A stretch of 64,000 bases of DNA, taken from positions 29,330,738-29,394,737 of the forward strand of contig NC_069135.1 of assembly GCF_026914265.1 (NCBI RefSeq), in the 5' to 3' direction. The position numbers and the translations under genes are program-made. Under the pieces are notes generated by a model that worked only from the letters and a program-made list of their open reading frames with translations, did no database searches and was not told the DNA's origin. Of this stretch, positions 1 through 12,200 are shown in pieces (the stretch's first letter is position 1; every line of letters begins with the position of its first letter). This DNA is from Mya arenaria (Eukaryota; Mollusca; Bivalvia; Myida; Myidae).

Positions 1-855
1 AGATGACAATAACATGTGCACATTTACAACTTAATTATTACGTAAGTCAAATGCTAAATTTATCAATTTTGGAAGTTTATTTAACTATGCAAAAATAGTA
101 TTTAAAGCAACTGTGCACCAGATGATCAATTTGTAAGAAAGAAAGAAAATTGTCGAAAATTTGAAATTTTGGTATCTTTTTTTACAATTATGATATCAAT
201 TCGTAACACATTCTATTCAATAAAAGATTCATTGCAGAAAAAAACAAACTTTTTTTGTGTCAATCTGGTGTACAGTCCGTTTAAAGTGAGTATGTCAACA
301 ATACATCTTTATCAATGTTTTTAAGAAGTTCAATCTACTCGTTCTACCTTCGGTAATAGAGGAAATGTTAATTGATTTGGGTCTAATTAGCCAAATATGC
401 GTTATAAACTTGCAAAGTAATGCTATGACAGAAGAGACCGATTGAAATCTACATTACACGGCTCTTCTCTAAAGAATAAAGGTTTTAGTCCAGTTAAATT
501 TAAAGTAATCCCTCCATCTGTTTGAATATGCATACATCATGATAAGTCATTGCAAAGGTTGAAGCTCGTAAAATTTACCTTCTATATTTTTTTCGACGTA
601 AGAAATCATTCGATAGATTAACCTTGAGTATTTTTTTACATTGTATAAATATATTTTGATTGGTAAGTAATTCAGAATTTGCTTTCTGTTATGTAACAAG
701 TGTAAAGAGTGAGAAGGCCATCATAATTGCAATAGAGTAAAAAAAAGTTGATTCAGTTTTGTGGCATTTGTGTTTTAAAATAGGAGTGCTGCTTATTCTC
801 GACTTTCCAATAGACCATAATCCTTTGCGGCCGGGTGACTTCCGGTTTATTTCCG
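1..855. other. Non-coding left flank
   Basis: I see no coding exon here. About 361-760 is faintly collinear with 60480-60870, the region just upstream of the signal-peptide exon at 61047. Shared landmarks in the same order include a block reading AATATGCGTTATAAA. Positions 797-850 carry an ETS-like ACTTCCGG promoter-type block that matches, inverted, 18360-18420. The segment ends at the TTCTG-repeat tail of the LINE. This may be the old 5' flank of the broken first exon at 18541, now separated by insertions (inference). Confidence 0.4.
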
Positions 856-1239
856 GGTTATAGAACAGAACAGAACAGAATAGAATTTTATTACAGGTAA
901 ACTATACAGTTTTTTGTGTTTCATATACATATTTTTTAAATTACAATTACAATTATACAATGTAGTGTGAAATATTAATTAATATTATAATTAATCTATT
1001 TTTAAGGATGAACTGGAATAGAAAACACGAATCAATCAAACTATAATAGTATACAATACAATAACCAATAGTTTGCTTTTTATATACTAGTATATGTTGG
1101 AACAAATGATACAATTGATCAATTTCTAACAATAAAACAGACTCACATAGTATATATCAACATAAATAGTAACCAATGGTTACAACTGTTAACAAAGCAT
1201 ACCACTGCTTGAGATAAAAATGTGCATCAAGGCTTATAA

Positions 1240-2095
1240 TTATTGATTCATTAATAAAGTAGAACGCACCTTAAATACTTCTGATATATATTTGCTTAAC
1301 CTAAATATTTCAGATGTATTTTGTGTATTAAGAAGTTGAACACGTTTAAACATACTAGGTCTTATTCTATAATAACCTTTAATATAAGTTTGTCTTAATT
1401 GGACATAAGGTGTACACTTAAATATAAAATGAAATTCGTCTTCTACTTCGTTCGAGTCACATACTTGACAAAGACGTAAGTGGCGTTCTAATCTATCATA
1501 TCTGCCAGTATGAACTCTTAAATCATGCGAACATATACGTATTTTTGTGATAGCAATTCTAAGATTTCTTGACACAATATTGTCTAAATAGGATTCAAAC
1601 TCGAATGCAGTTTTAAGTACTCTATAAACTATTAAGACACCATTTTCATTAACACTTCCATGCCATTGTTGTAAATATTCGTCTATCAGACGCTGTTTAA
1701 AATACAAATGAACTGGTTTTCGTTTAGCTGTGTATCATTACACTATACATCATAAAAGCCATATCTGGTGAGAAGGTTCTTAACCTTATTGAACCAATTA
1801 TCCTGATTGTTATTAATATTCAACATTGCGTCTTCTATGACAGATTGAGTAATTATATTGTCACTTTTCTTAAGTTTGAACCAGTATTTTACAATACGTA
1901 CATATCTATTTATATACAATGGGTATCTACCCAATTCACCGTAAACAGCAACATTTGAAGACGATTGTCTGACGCATAGTACGGCTTTGTAAAATTTTAA
2001 ATGTATCTTTTCTAGCTGTGTAGACTTCGTAAATCCCCAAATTTCACACCCGTATGTAATTATAGATGAAACAAAGGCATCAAATAATTGCAAAG
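1240..2095 (-). pseudogene. LINE ORF2, thumb and C-terminal zinc knuckle
   Basis: Two further frames hold the ORF2 C-terminus: 1743-2093 (FDAFVSSIITYGCEIWGF...YPLYINRYVRIVKYW) and 1240-1707 (LRIAITKIRICSH..., LRLCQVCDSNEVEDEFHF). The second contains a CxxC...HxxxxC knuckle typical of LINE ORF2 tails, thought to bind the element RNA. A frameshift near 1720 separates the two. The stop at 1240 fits the usual end of such proteins, and about 380 bases of 3' UTR follow. Confidence 0.75.
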
Positions 2096-2458
2096 CTACC
2101 CTAGGTTTACATTCATACTAAGATTTGACAGCAATGTGTTTACTGCTTTTAAACCTTTACCATATAATGTTTGGGTATTAAGGCTAAAATTGCCAGTATA
2201 ATTTAAAGTTACTCCTAGATAGTTAAAATCATTTACAACGTCAACATCTTCGTTTGCATAAAACCATTTTTCATTACGTTTTGTGCCACCTCTTTTGCGA
2301 AAAATTACAATTTTAGTTTTAGCAATATTGACCTCTAAGCCCCAGGTATTACAATAACTATATAAACGGTTTAACGACAATTGTAAGTCTTCCGGGGTTT
2401 CACCAAGAACAACCATATCATCAGCAAATAACAATGAAATCAAAGAAATATCACGTAA
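2096..2458 (-). pseudogene. LINE ORF2, reverse transcriptase catalytic FADD segment
   Basis: This is the continuation of the split RT. It carries the catalytic FADD box (2417-2428) followed by GETPEDLQLSLNRLYSYC, WGLEVNIAKTKIVIF and NYLGVTL, the usual palm and thumb order of non-LTR RTs. It ends at a frameshift near 2095, after which the thumb region (FDAFVSSIITYGCEIWGF) is in another frame. Confidence 0.85.
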
Positions 2459-3858
2459 GGCCACAACAAATTGATCATTTGTTCTACGGATTTTGCCCAA
2501 AAAAAGTAGGAGCGAGCGAGCGAAAAAAAAAAAAAAATACTTTTTTTTAAATTTAAGGCAATTCAGAGGCGAGCGCAAGGCGAAAAATAAAATAAAAATT
2601 AAAAAGTTTATTTCTTACTAAATTTATCATGCAATATGTCAAGAAATGCCTTTTAATTGCAAACATAGGTTCTTAATTTAAATATAAATGAAAAGGTTTT
2701 GATTGTATCACATGAAAATCTGTCTCAATATATAACAAATGGCAATAAGATCCAGTGCTTTACTATTACATAAGACACTGCCGATTAAATTGCGGGACAA
2801 CAAAATTGAAGCAGTATTAAACAAATCTGCAAATGTGGCACCGGTCATTATATTAGAGCAGGTGGTGGAATAAAGATGTTTCCCTTTCAAGACTTCGCCT
2901 TTACCACGAACCAATGGTTTATAGGTCCGTGCACTAGTCAATTGTAACCACGACCCCCAAGGTCCAGGGAATAGCGGGGACTTTGACTTTCGGTCCAGCA
3001 ACCCCGGGTAAAACCAACGGCACTGCGGGGCCACCTGGAAGGTGAAAACACGGCCCATTTCACCGGCTATCTCCGGTATACCCCCGGTCCTGGGGGGGGG
3101 GGGGGGGCATGGTTACAATTGAATGGTGCATAAATACAGACTGTTTCTGAAACATTTACAAGTCCTTCTATTTTTATCAATTACGAGTATAAAACTGAGA
3201 AATGCATTTTAGAATTTAAAAAATAACTCACGAAAACATGTTCATTTGTTGTAAGTCGAGTGTCCGTGTATTTTAATATAAGTTTTGCACTCAAAATCTG
3301 ATTTAGTTATTATTTAACACTAAATTTTGAGTACAAAACAATGAATTACTTAAAACACACATAAATAATTATTGCCTTCGACGCTGTGAAACTGTTGTTG
3401 TTTACTGAAGACTATAATCCATTGACTATGACACTGATTTTCAATTAAAAATGTGTATTTTACATTAACAAAAACTGAAAGTATCCTGCATATTAATACC
3501 GGAAATAGATAACAACGGTGCGTCCTGCAAAATATTCCCGACAAAAAAGACTGTCAACAAATATCGGCTGTTTTGCGGTTACCCGGACCTGATTTTGTCC
3601 TGACACGAGGAAAGTTTTCTCGCGGAGAATGTAAAGCATGAAAATACCTTCAAAAAAAGGCGAAGTCGACGTTGCAGGTTCAAATTTTAAGTAAAAAAAC
3701 TTCAGAAAATAGAGGAAATTCAGAAGTAATTTTTTTAAAATAATATGCGCGGCCAAATAGTAAGCGCGGGCGCAAAAAAAAAGTTTTTTTTTTTTTTTTC
3801 GTTTTTCGAATTTTAGGTGCGGCAAATCCGACGAACAAATGATCAATTTGTTGTGGCC
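2459..3858. mobile_element. Non-autonomous TIR DNA transposon (PIF/Harbinger-like) inside the LINE RT
   Basis: This is a 1400-bp insertion. Its ends are inverted repeats of about 38 bp starting GGCCACAACAAATTGATC, and it is flanked by a 3-bp TAA duplication (2456-2458 and 3859-3861). The TIR plus TWA duplication fits the PIF/Harbinger superfamily. No transposase is visible, so it must have been mobilised in trans. Poly-A/poly-T runs lie just inside both ends. A second, smaller inverted-repeat element (2930-3130) is nested within it. Removing the insertion with one TAA restores the LINE RT frame exactly. Confidence 0.85.
2930..3130 (-). mobile_element. MITE family 1, copy 1 (internally deleted, nested)
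   Basis: The ends are inverted repeats close to TGCACCAGTCAATTGTAACC. The interior is GC-rich, with a run of about 16 G near 3093-3108. Compared with the copies at 51144 and 58991 it lies in the opposite orientation and lacks roughly 100 bp of the middle. It sits inside the 2459-3858 transposon, so it is the later insertion. I see no clean target duplication for this copy. Confidence 0.7.
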
Positions 3859-4782
3859 TAAAGCTAAACCACAATCGTTTCTATTTTGTAAATACAATTC
3901 TAAGTCTTCCACAAATAATGAAAACATAATCGGGGAAAGTATCTCTCCTTGCCTTAAGCCTACTGCTATATTAAAAAAGTCTGAATAGCTATTACAGTGT
4001 TTTACACAGGACTTTACTGACTGATACATATTGCGTATAATACGTAATATTTTACCATCTAAATTGGATTTATACAACTTTAACCATAGCGCACTGAGAT
4101 ATATGGAATCAAAACAACGTTTCATATCAATGAAACAGCAATACAACCGTTTATTTAAGTTAACGTATTTTTGCACAATTGACTGAAGAATAAACACTGC
4201 ATCGACTGTAGACCTGCCTCTTCTAAAACCAAACTGTGCATCAGAAATTACATTATTTTCTTCACACCATTTAGTTATTCGCTGATTAAGTACACATGTA
4301 AAAAGTTTTGCAAAATTGCTTAACAATGTTATACCTCTATAATTTTTAACATCCGATTTATCACCTTTCTTATGTAATGGTACGATTATACCCTTAGTCC
4401 AGGCGACTGGAAAATTCCCAGAGTTTAAAATAATATTAAAAATTTCTGTAATATATCCTCCCAATATGTCACATGCTTCTATAAAATACTCATTTAGCAA
4501 TTTATCTTCTCCAGGTGATTTATTCTTCTTAAGCAATTTTATAGCTTTACAAACCGCATCGTTTGTTATTTGGTAATCTAGGTCACCGAAAACAGTACTA
4601 AAATCATTGAAATCATGGTTGTTATTAAAACTTTCAGCCTCCTCATTTATTTCATGGGTAATATCCGCAAACATCTGCTCGAAATGATTTTTAAAATCTT
4701 CCAAGGGTACAATTAAATTCGTATTACTTGACTTTTGTGAATGGAAATATCTCCAAAAATCTTTAGGTTTATTACGTTTCAA
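3859..4782 (-). pseudogene. LINE ORF2, reverse transcriptase N-terminal half
   Basis: The frame encodes RT fingers and palm: the linker KPKDFWRYFHSQK, NKSPGEDKL, WTKGIIVPLHKKGDKSD, NYRGITLLS, ISDAQFGFRRGRSTVDA, CCFIDMKRCFDSI (first catalytic Asp region) and VGLRQGEILSPIMFSLF. It then runs into the inserted transposon at 3858. The protein resumes at 2458: joining at the shared TTA codon gives GLAL followed by RDISLISLLFADD, so the insertion split an otherwise continuous RT. Residues read beyond 3858 belong to the transposon. Confidence 0.85.
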
Positions 4783-6050
4783 ATTTCAAACTCTTTACAG
4801 CGTTTATATTTAAAAGCTCTGCGTTTCTTTGACACAGTAGTTTTATACACTCGTTTCAATCTACACAGTTCTAATCTAATATCTCTATGTGAATTATTAT
4901 AAATATGTAGAGCATTTTTGTACAACTTTTTAGTATTTCTACATTCTTGATCGAACCATTTGGCCGAATCAGTTACAATACATTTTTCGAAACATGGAAA
5001 ATGTATGATATGCTTAACAAATAAAGGGTCTGCTACCTCACGTACAATGTCAGTGAACTTATTTACAATATGGTCAACATTTTGTGCATCACTATTTTGG
5101 ACTAAATTGTTAAAATCATTTACTCTAGTAATCAAATTATTTCTAAAGGCATCCTTCTCCTCGTCATTCCATTTCAAAAATTCACCCAAATATGGTTCTT
5201 CTTTCAATACATGTGTGTTACAAACAATATCAAAAGACAATGGGGCATGGTCACTAAAATCATGAAAATGGCAAACAGTGAAGTTTTGAACAAAATTAAA
5301 GTTATTTTCATTGATTATCAAATAGTCAATAACACTGGAAACTTTAGTATTAAAACATGTATATTTACCTACGCCACAGTCTAAACCAAGGCGGCCATTT
5401 ACGATTCTTAATGCAGTGGCTTTACATAAGTCCAATAATTTATTACCGTGAGAGTTACTGCCCTTGTCCATCGAGTATCTCGGTATCGGAATATCGCATA
5501 CATAATTTTCATCATCAATATCCGGTACATAAGTGTCACAAATAATACTATCGCTTTTACTTGAAGTTCTGGCATTAAAATCCCCAGCAATCATAACAGT
5601 GCCTAATGAATTATAATAATTTATATCATCACCGAGGCATTCGAAGAGATCAACGTCAATCAAATTTGCGATAGGCGATGAGTCAGCCCACATATACACT
5701 GCTGCAAGATATATGTCGTTATCATTATTAAAAAAATGTTTATCCATTTTTAGCCATATAATAGTATCATGTGTATTTTTAACTATAGATATGCCTTCCT
5801 TAATGTTATTTCGTACATAAATGACAATGCCACCACTATTGCGTTTGGCGTGCCTATGCCTATATTTCCTATAATAGTTAAAACAATGGAATCCTGAAAG
5901 ATCAATTTTACTGGATTTACATGTCCATGATTCAGTCAAAATAATAACATCATGTTGCACAAGAAAAGAAATAAAGTTTTGGTCCTCGCGCTTAGAAGCG
6001 CTTATTCCATTGCAGTTCCAAACAACATATTTAAGCCCATCCGGCCCGTC
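4779..6050 (-). pseudogene. LINE ORF2, endonuclease part
   Basis: The reading frame runs on in phase from the codon after the ORF1 TAG and shows APE-type endonuclease motifs: WNCNG (about 6020), TESWT, GGIVIYVR, AGDFNAR, IDYLI and SDHAPL. This enzyme nicks the target DNA to prime reverse transcription. There is no in-frame ATG between the ORF1 stop and WNCNG. The first available Met (5960) lies inside the domain, so normal AUG initiation would lose an essential motif. The frame ends at 4779, where a 1-nt frameshift separates it from the RT frame (RCKEFE continues as LKRNKPKDFW in the next frame). Confidence 0.8.
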
Positions 6051-7063
6051 CTACGCATCCTTAACCGGCCTCCCGTCAACATACAAAGTGTCGTATGACA
6101 CCCAGGCTCTCCGCCCGGCCTGCTTCTCCTCTTTCACTCTCCTAAACAGTCTCCTCCTCTTCGCCGCAACTTCCGGTGGGAACTGCTCCGTCACGAAGAA
6201 TGGCGTGTCCCTTAGATTACTACTGCTACCACGGACCAGCTCCCGTTCGCTGAAGAAGGAGAATTTGCACACGATACTGCGGTGGCGTCGTTCGTTCCCA
6301 TTTCCGTTGGCTGCTCGTTCGGCTGGCTCGTTCTGTCTTTGGCCCATCCTATGAACCCTCTCGAATCTCATATTAGCAACCGTTTTCTTGGCTACTTTAA
6401 GTTTTTTCTCAATGAATTCCATCACGATTTCATCACTTTTTGCTGGAGTTTCATTGACATCTTCTGGTATATTCCCAAAAATGAGATTATTCCTGATAGT
6501 CTGCGATTGCACATAATTTATGTCATCTTTTAACTTATCCTTGTCTCGCTCCAGATCCGCAATCCTCTTCCTAGCCCCCTCCAACTCAATATCCACCGAG
6601 TCCACTTTATGTTCCACTCGATTCAATTTCACACTGTTTTCTTTTATGGAGCTATCAATATGTAGCCAAAGCTTCTTAAGTTCTTTGTCAATATAATCGA
6701 CCTTCTTTTCCAGCCAGTCTAGTGTTTTAGCCGTGTATCCATGTCATTTAGTTTAAGGTCCATTTTCCCCAACAATGCGATAATATCGGAGTTTGTAGGT
6801 CCCCTTGTGTTATGTCCCGAACGGTCCTCCATAGTATCTGTCGATTGTGAGCAATTATCGTTCCAGGTAGTTAGTGGTTCAAACAAATTGCTTGTTGAAA
6901 CGTTACTCTCCTCGTCATACAGAACTGAATTCGCCTCGCCCAACACCTGGCTAATTGACTCGAAGCCCCCCGGCGATTTCTGTGTATTTATACGTTTATT
7001 TCCACTGAACTCATCGTCACTTTCACTCCTTTTCTTCTTATTTCTTCTATTTTTCCCAGTCAT
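6051..7063 (-). pseudogene. LINE ORF1 (L1-ORF1p-like RNA-binding protein)
   Basis: ORF1 starts at the ATG at 7063 with a basic leader (MTGKNRRNKKKR). After one frameshift near 6730 it continues to a TAG at 6051-6053, about 337 residues in all. The middle is coiled-coil-like (heptads around VEHKVDSVDIELEG). An RRM-like part follows, with NNLIFGNIPE and RFERVHRMGQ, then a basic C-terminal domain. That architecture is known from L1-type ORF1 proteins, which trimerise, coat the element RNA and act as nucleic-acid chaperones. The stop is unusual because ORF2 continues in the same frame straight after it. The frameshift makes this copy inactive. Confidence 0.75.
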
Positions 7064-7150
7064 TTTAAATCCATCTTTAGTTTATGTAATGTCCATGAAA
7101 AACTCTTTCTTATGGTATAACTTTCACGATTGTATTCCAAATAGTTCACG

Positions 7151-7520
7151 TTAAAATCCCAAAATTTAGCCCCGTCCCTAAAACACGGACCAATTATCAT
7201 TCCAGGTTTGTTATAATTTATTTATTTTGATTAGATTTGTCATTTTGATGAGTTTATATTACATTATTGTGATATTATTTGAATGTCATGAGCTATAAAT
7301 CGCTTGACTGTTTACCTGGACAGTCTGTTCTGGTGGGTGGGGTAGATGGTTCAGAAAAGACTGCGGTTACTATTCTTATTGGAGTATTATTAACAACAAA
7401 TAATTATCATCTATTCTTAAACATTTGTTTTGAAAATTAACACAAATAATATATTAGTCTGTTTTACTATCTGACTGTCATAATCTATAATGAGGAATCT
7501 ATACATTACCAGGTATAACT
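7151..7520. other. Short non-coding gap between LINE and BEL element
   Basis: No coding signal is visible. The first part may be LINE 5' UTR, because the LINE 5' boundary is not resolved. The last five bases (7516-7520, TAACT) are the left target-site duplication of the BEL/Pao element. Confidence 0.4.
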
Positions 7521-7735
7521 TGTTGTGTCGATATCTATTGATGTTATTTGCCGGTTGTATACTATACACAATAACGTTCTGTTTCACTTTTTATTGTTTT
7601 TCTCTATTACAACATGTGCTTTAACTATAACGATATATTCGATTGTCACACCGGAGGATAAGGTTATACACCACTAAATATAACGGAACAAGTTCCATCA
7701 ATCGAGTTAGAACTAAACTGTATACCTTCTGAACA
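7521..7735 (-). repeat. BEL/Pao 3' LTR
   Basis: This 215-bp repeat is near-identical to 14620-14834, with TG...CA ends when read on the minus strand. It is the downstream LTR because the coding strand is minus. Confidence 0.92.
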
Positions 7736-9183
7736 TACCCCTCCACATTGGTAAGTCATACTTATCAATTACCTTAACATCATGTTCTTAAAACGATATA
7801 ACCTATATGTTCTATAACAATTCAGAAACAATGTATTGTTAAATACTGCTATTCTCTATAAATGTACTTAACCAATAGCATATGTTGAACTTAATTAACA
7901 ACTTACCGTTTACTGACTTTTACGTATATGTCCTTGACTTGTTCTTGAAAAACAATGAAAACGATATTTGAAACTAAACTATTTCTCTTTTTATCATACA
8001 TCCCATGAATGTTTAACAGCTAAACGATATCCTATGCAAAAATGTATCAACATGTCTTATATGTATCTGATTATTGAATATCAATAATAACTACTCATTG
8101 AATACAAATACATATATAGCATACATTCCTTTTCATTGTTACGATAATCAATGAATTGCATTCTGTAAAATGCTTCTAACTTGTGTCCTCATACACAAAT
8201 AGCTACACTATCTTCATTTTACATAATGATAAATTTCTTTAAACAATCATCAACCATTCAAATGCAGTATAACACATGACAATCCGATTCAATACAAAAG
8301 ATATGTGATACATGATTTAACCATTTTATCCACAATTCTTTTATCTATGATTAAACTATCATTGAACCAATTTATCATGTGTAACCTTCAACAGTCACTT
8401 CTCTGACTTTACCATTTTCAAACTCAATAATGTATGAATTGAAAGCATACTTTAACTAGCACAATAAATAATAACTATCTACATGTACTGACAACATGCT
8501 ATTTAAAGTCATAGATTAACTTAACAAGACAGTATGTTGCCCCATTGGTGTATATAAGCAACAATAGCACTATAGACTGATTCATTAGTCAAAATATGTC
8601 AACATACATATCAAATATATTGAACCCACACTATCATAATACATATAAAGCTTATTTTTCTTTTGTAAAACAAACTATATATACCTATACTTTAGTGGCA
8701 TAATAAATCATAATAAACACAAAATAACATCATCTCATTCTATTTCTTATATAACGGTCCTTGACAATATGAACAATTCTAAGTTCTTTATTTAAACCGT
8801 TTTCCAAGTAATGCTATTTTAAGTATTGATGTTATTTCCAAAGAAAATGTTATTTCCCTTAAAAAATAGTACCTTTTGTACTTCAGTAATTCCACTCTAT
8901 AATGCAAAATACATCTAGACTTAGTACACATTCAATTAATGAATTATGCATTTAAGTAACATTAGAATATCAATCTTATGAATCTATATATACAGAACTG
9001 ATGTAGACAAGTACAGTCCACGATCCGACTCTGGACTTCTCATCTTAAAAGTGTTCATCTTGTAATCTTCAAACTGAACTCGGTATAATTCAATTACATG
9101 TTTGTCTCAGAACTGACATTAAGTAACGCGATTATTTATGTATTAATCACTTATATGACTGACTGTATGCTAGGAGGATTATT
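7736..9183 (-). other. Long non-coding 3' part of the BEL/Pao element
   Basis: About 1.45 kb between the integrase end and the 3' LTR. It is AT-rich and I recognise no protein in it. Some BEL/Pao relatives carry an env-like gene here, but I see no support for one. Confidence 0.6.
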
Positions 9184-9219
9184 ATGCCTCAACACACAGT
9201 AGTCCACACTGCTCACTTC

Positions 9220-12200
9220 GCTTTAAGCGCACTTCTCGAGTATGCTTACTCGCGTGATTGGTCGCCGAACAACTGTCTTTCCGACTCGAACATCAACCAC
9301 ACGGACTCGTTGATCACGACCTGGATGGACATCAACCATACGCCCGAGTTGCCATTGACCTCTATGGATATCTGGATCGATGACCATTACCACGTCTCCT
9401 GGCTGGAAATCTCTAGAGCCATGGTACCACTTGTTTCGAGAAACAAGAGTGGACAGATACTCTTGGAACCACCGTTTCCAAAAGTGTCTGAGGAGTTCTT
9501 GTATATATCGCCAACGTTTCTTCAAATTGTTGGCTGATGCTTTGTCTACATTAGGAGCAAATGTTCCGCCACATTGTCCATGTAAGAAGTGGTTTGGGGT
9601 TTACACAGTACTATCTTCTGGGTTAGCTGACTGATACGTCAATGGTCTGCTATTTATCATGCCTTCAGCACCAACAACAGCAGTCACCAATTCTTCATCT
9701 GAAATGTTTGTGTTTTTAAGAACTTTGTACAAAGCCCTCTTTGCACATTTTACCATTGATTCGTGCACACCTCCGAAGTGAGGTGAATTTGGTGGCAGAA
9801 ACTTCCAGTCTATTCGTTTCTCGTTAGCATTTCGAATAATCATATTTCTGTCTAACCGCTTGTAAAGCTCTCGCAGTTCATTAACACAACCGACAAAATT
9901 CGTTCCATTATCAGAAAGTATACGGTCTGGAACACCCCTTCTGCTGACAAACCGTGATAAGGTGTTGATAAAAGAGTAAGTGTCTAAGCTATATGAAACT
10001 TCCAAATGAACTGCCCTTGTTACCATGCAGGTAAAACACACAAATATCTTTTCAACCTAACCTTTCCCCGACCTTGCTTGGTAATGAATGGCCCTGCATA
10101 GTCAACTGCTGTATTTGTAAACGGCTTCACAGATTGTCTCAGACGTTCTACTGGTAAAGGAGCCATTTTCTGCGTGCTCGCTTTTGCTTTTCGACGTTTG
10201 CATTCAGTGCAACTTGATTCATATTCTCGGATTGCTTCGCGTGATGACAAAATCCAATATCTATCTGACAATGAAGCTAAAGTCCGATTTGTTCCACCAT
10301 GGTCAGTTTGCTCATGACCCTGTTTCACTATTAGCTTTGTAACACAATGTTTTCTTGGTAAGATAATTGGATATCTCACACTATATGGAAGATATTCAGC
10401 ATATTTCAACCTACTGTCACTTCGCATTATGCCTTCAATGTCTAGTTTTGAATTCAAAGGAGCAAGCTTACTATTCGTTGATACTGATTTGCCCTTCGAA
10501 AGGAGTGAATAGTCATTTTCAAATGCTTCTATCTGTGCTTGTTGAATAATTATTCCTTCTGCATCTTGAATTTAACTCAAGCTAAGTTCTTTCGACAACT
10601 TTCTTACTGTCTTTTTCTTTTGATAATTGTCAATGAATCTAGCTACCCATGCATGAATCCTCACTAACCGATTCCAGTTAGAATATCTATTTGGATCGAG
10701 TCTGTTGTCCTCTATCTTGTTCGTAGCTATGAATGTATTGCCTCGATCCGGAGCAGACTTTCTTTTCGTTTCAACCTTTACACCATCTGTCATGTCTATT
10801 TTGTTCTCAGGCCACAATTCTTCACAACATTTAAGAAAGTTAGGTCCGTGCCACCATAGTTCACTTTCTGACAGAGTATGTAATTGACTACCACGAGATG
10901 CTATATCTGCTGGGTTGTTCGCTGAACTGACATGTCGCCATTGTTTTGGAGTGGTTGCATCCTGAATTGTGCCTACTCGATTAGCGACAAACGTCTTGTA
11001 TTGTCTGCTTGCACCACGTATCCAATATAATACATTCATGCTGTCTGACCAGAACACCTTACTTTCTAATTCTATGCCTAACGCTGCACAGACTGTTTGT
11101 GTTAATTTGAGACCAAGTGTAGCTGCTAAAAGTTCCAATCTAGGAATGCTCAATGTCTTAAGTGGTGCAACTCTACTTTTCGCAGCAATCAACCTGACAC
11201 TGCTTTCAGCACAATCTTTAATGTTATCAGCAGGACTTACAGCATATACAACTGCTCCAAATGCTTGACTAGATGCATCAACAAATGTGTGTATTGCACT
11301 TGCAGGTGTGATGTTGATACAACGATTTATCTTGACGTCACTCAGTTGCTCAAGTTCTGAGAACCACATCTTTACTTCAGCTGTGAGGTGTTCTGGTAGC
11401 TCATCATCCCAGTCTACACCTGCAACCCATATGTCCTGCATAATCATCTTGGCTCTTACTGTGAAGGGTGTAAGAAACCCGAGGGGATCGAATAAACTTG
11501 CAATTTTCTTCAGGACTATCCTTTTTGTCAATTTCATGCTCTCTATATCCACTGCTGTATTGCGAAAGAAGAACATATCTTCTTGTGAGTCCCAATTGAG
11601 TCCTAGTGTCTTGACAGATGGCATTTCTGTGTCTGTAACTTCCATTTTGTAAGCTCGTTCTCCTTGCGGTATTTCAGCTAGTACGACTGAGGAGTTTGTC
11701 ATCCATTTTCTCGGTTTCATTCCTGCTAATCGCCATAGACTTGACAATTCATGATACAATCCAATTGCAGCTATTTTATCTTCCACTGAGTCCATGGTAT
11801 CGTCCATATATGTTGATCTCAACACGCATTCGGCTGCATTTGGATATTGCTCCGTGAACCTTCTTGCATTTTCTTGCGAAACAAACTGCGCCAAAAATGG
11901 GGATGCACTGACCCCAAACACTACACGATTGAACTCATATGTCTCTATTGGTTTGCTACATTCTGTACGCCACAGAAACCTATGCATTGCTCTATCTGGA
12001 TTTGCTAAACCCACTTGCAAATACATCTCTTGAATGTCACACATGATTGCTACAGCCTTCATTCTAAATCTCAATAGAATGTCAAACAGTTCATTCTGTT
12101 GCTTTGGACACTGACAGATGACGTTATTTAACGACAAGTCTTTGTACTTGGCTGAAGCGTCAAATACAATGCGCATTTTTGTTGTCTCTCGATCAGATTT

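Larger units (their letters stand above)
856..7150 (-). mobile_element. APE-type non-LTR retrotransposon (LINE), minus strand, interrupted
   Basis: A near full-length LINE lies on the minus strand: an L1-ORF1p-like ORF1 (6051-7063), an apurinic-type endonuclease (4779-6050), a reverse transcriptase (about 2096-4782) and a C-terminal CxxC...HxxxxC knuckle (1240-1707). The 3' tail ends in (TTCTG)n repeats near 856-880. It is dead: ORF1 has a frameshift near 6730, ORF2 has frameshifts near 4780, 2095 and 1720, and a 1.4-kb transposon sits inside the RT at 2459-3858. The clade is uncertain. The C-terminal knuckle resembles I/Nimb-like elements but I cannot place it without a tree. The 5' boundary is approximate and I found no target-site duplication. 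Confidence 0.85.

Noticed and set aside
7736-9183. Possible env-like gene in the BEL/Pao element
   Set aside because: No signal peptide, membrane segment or long frame recognised.
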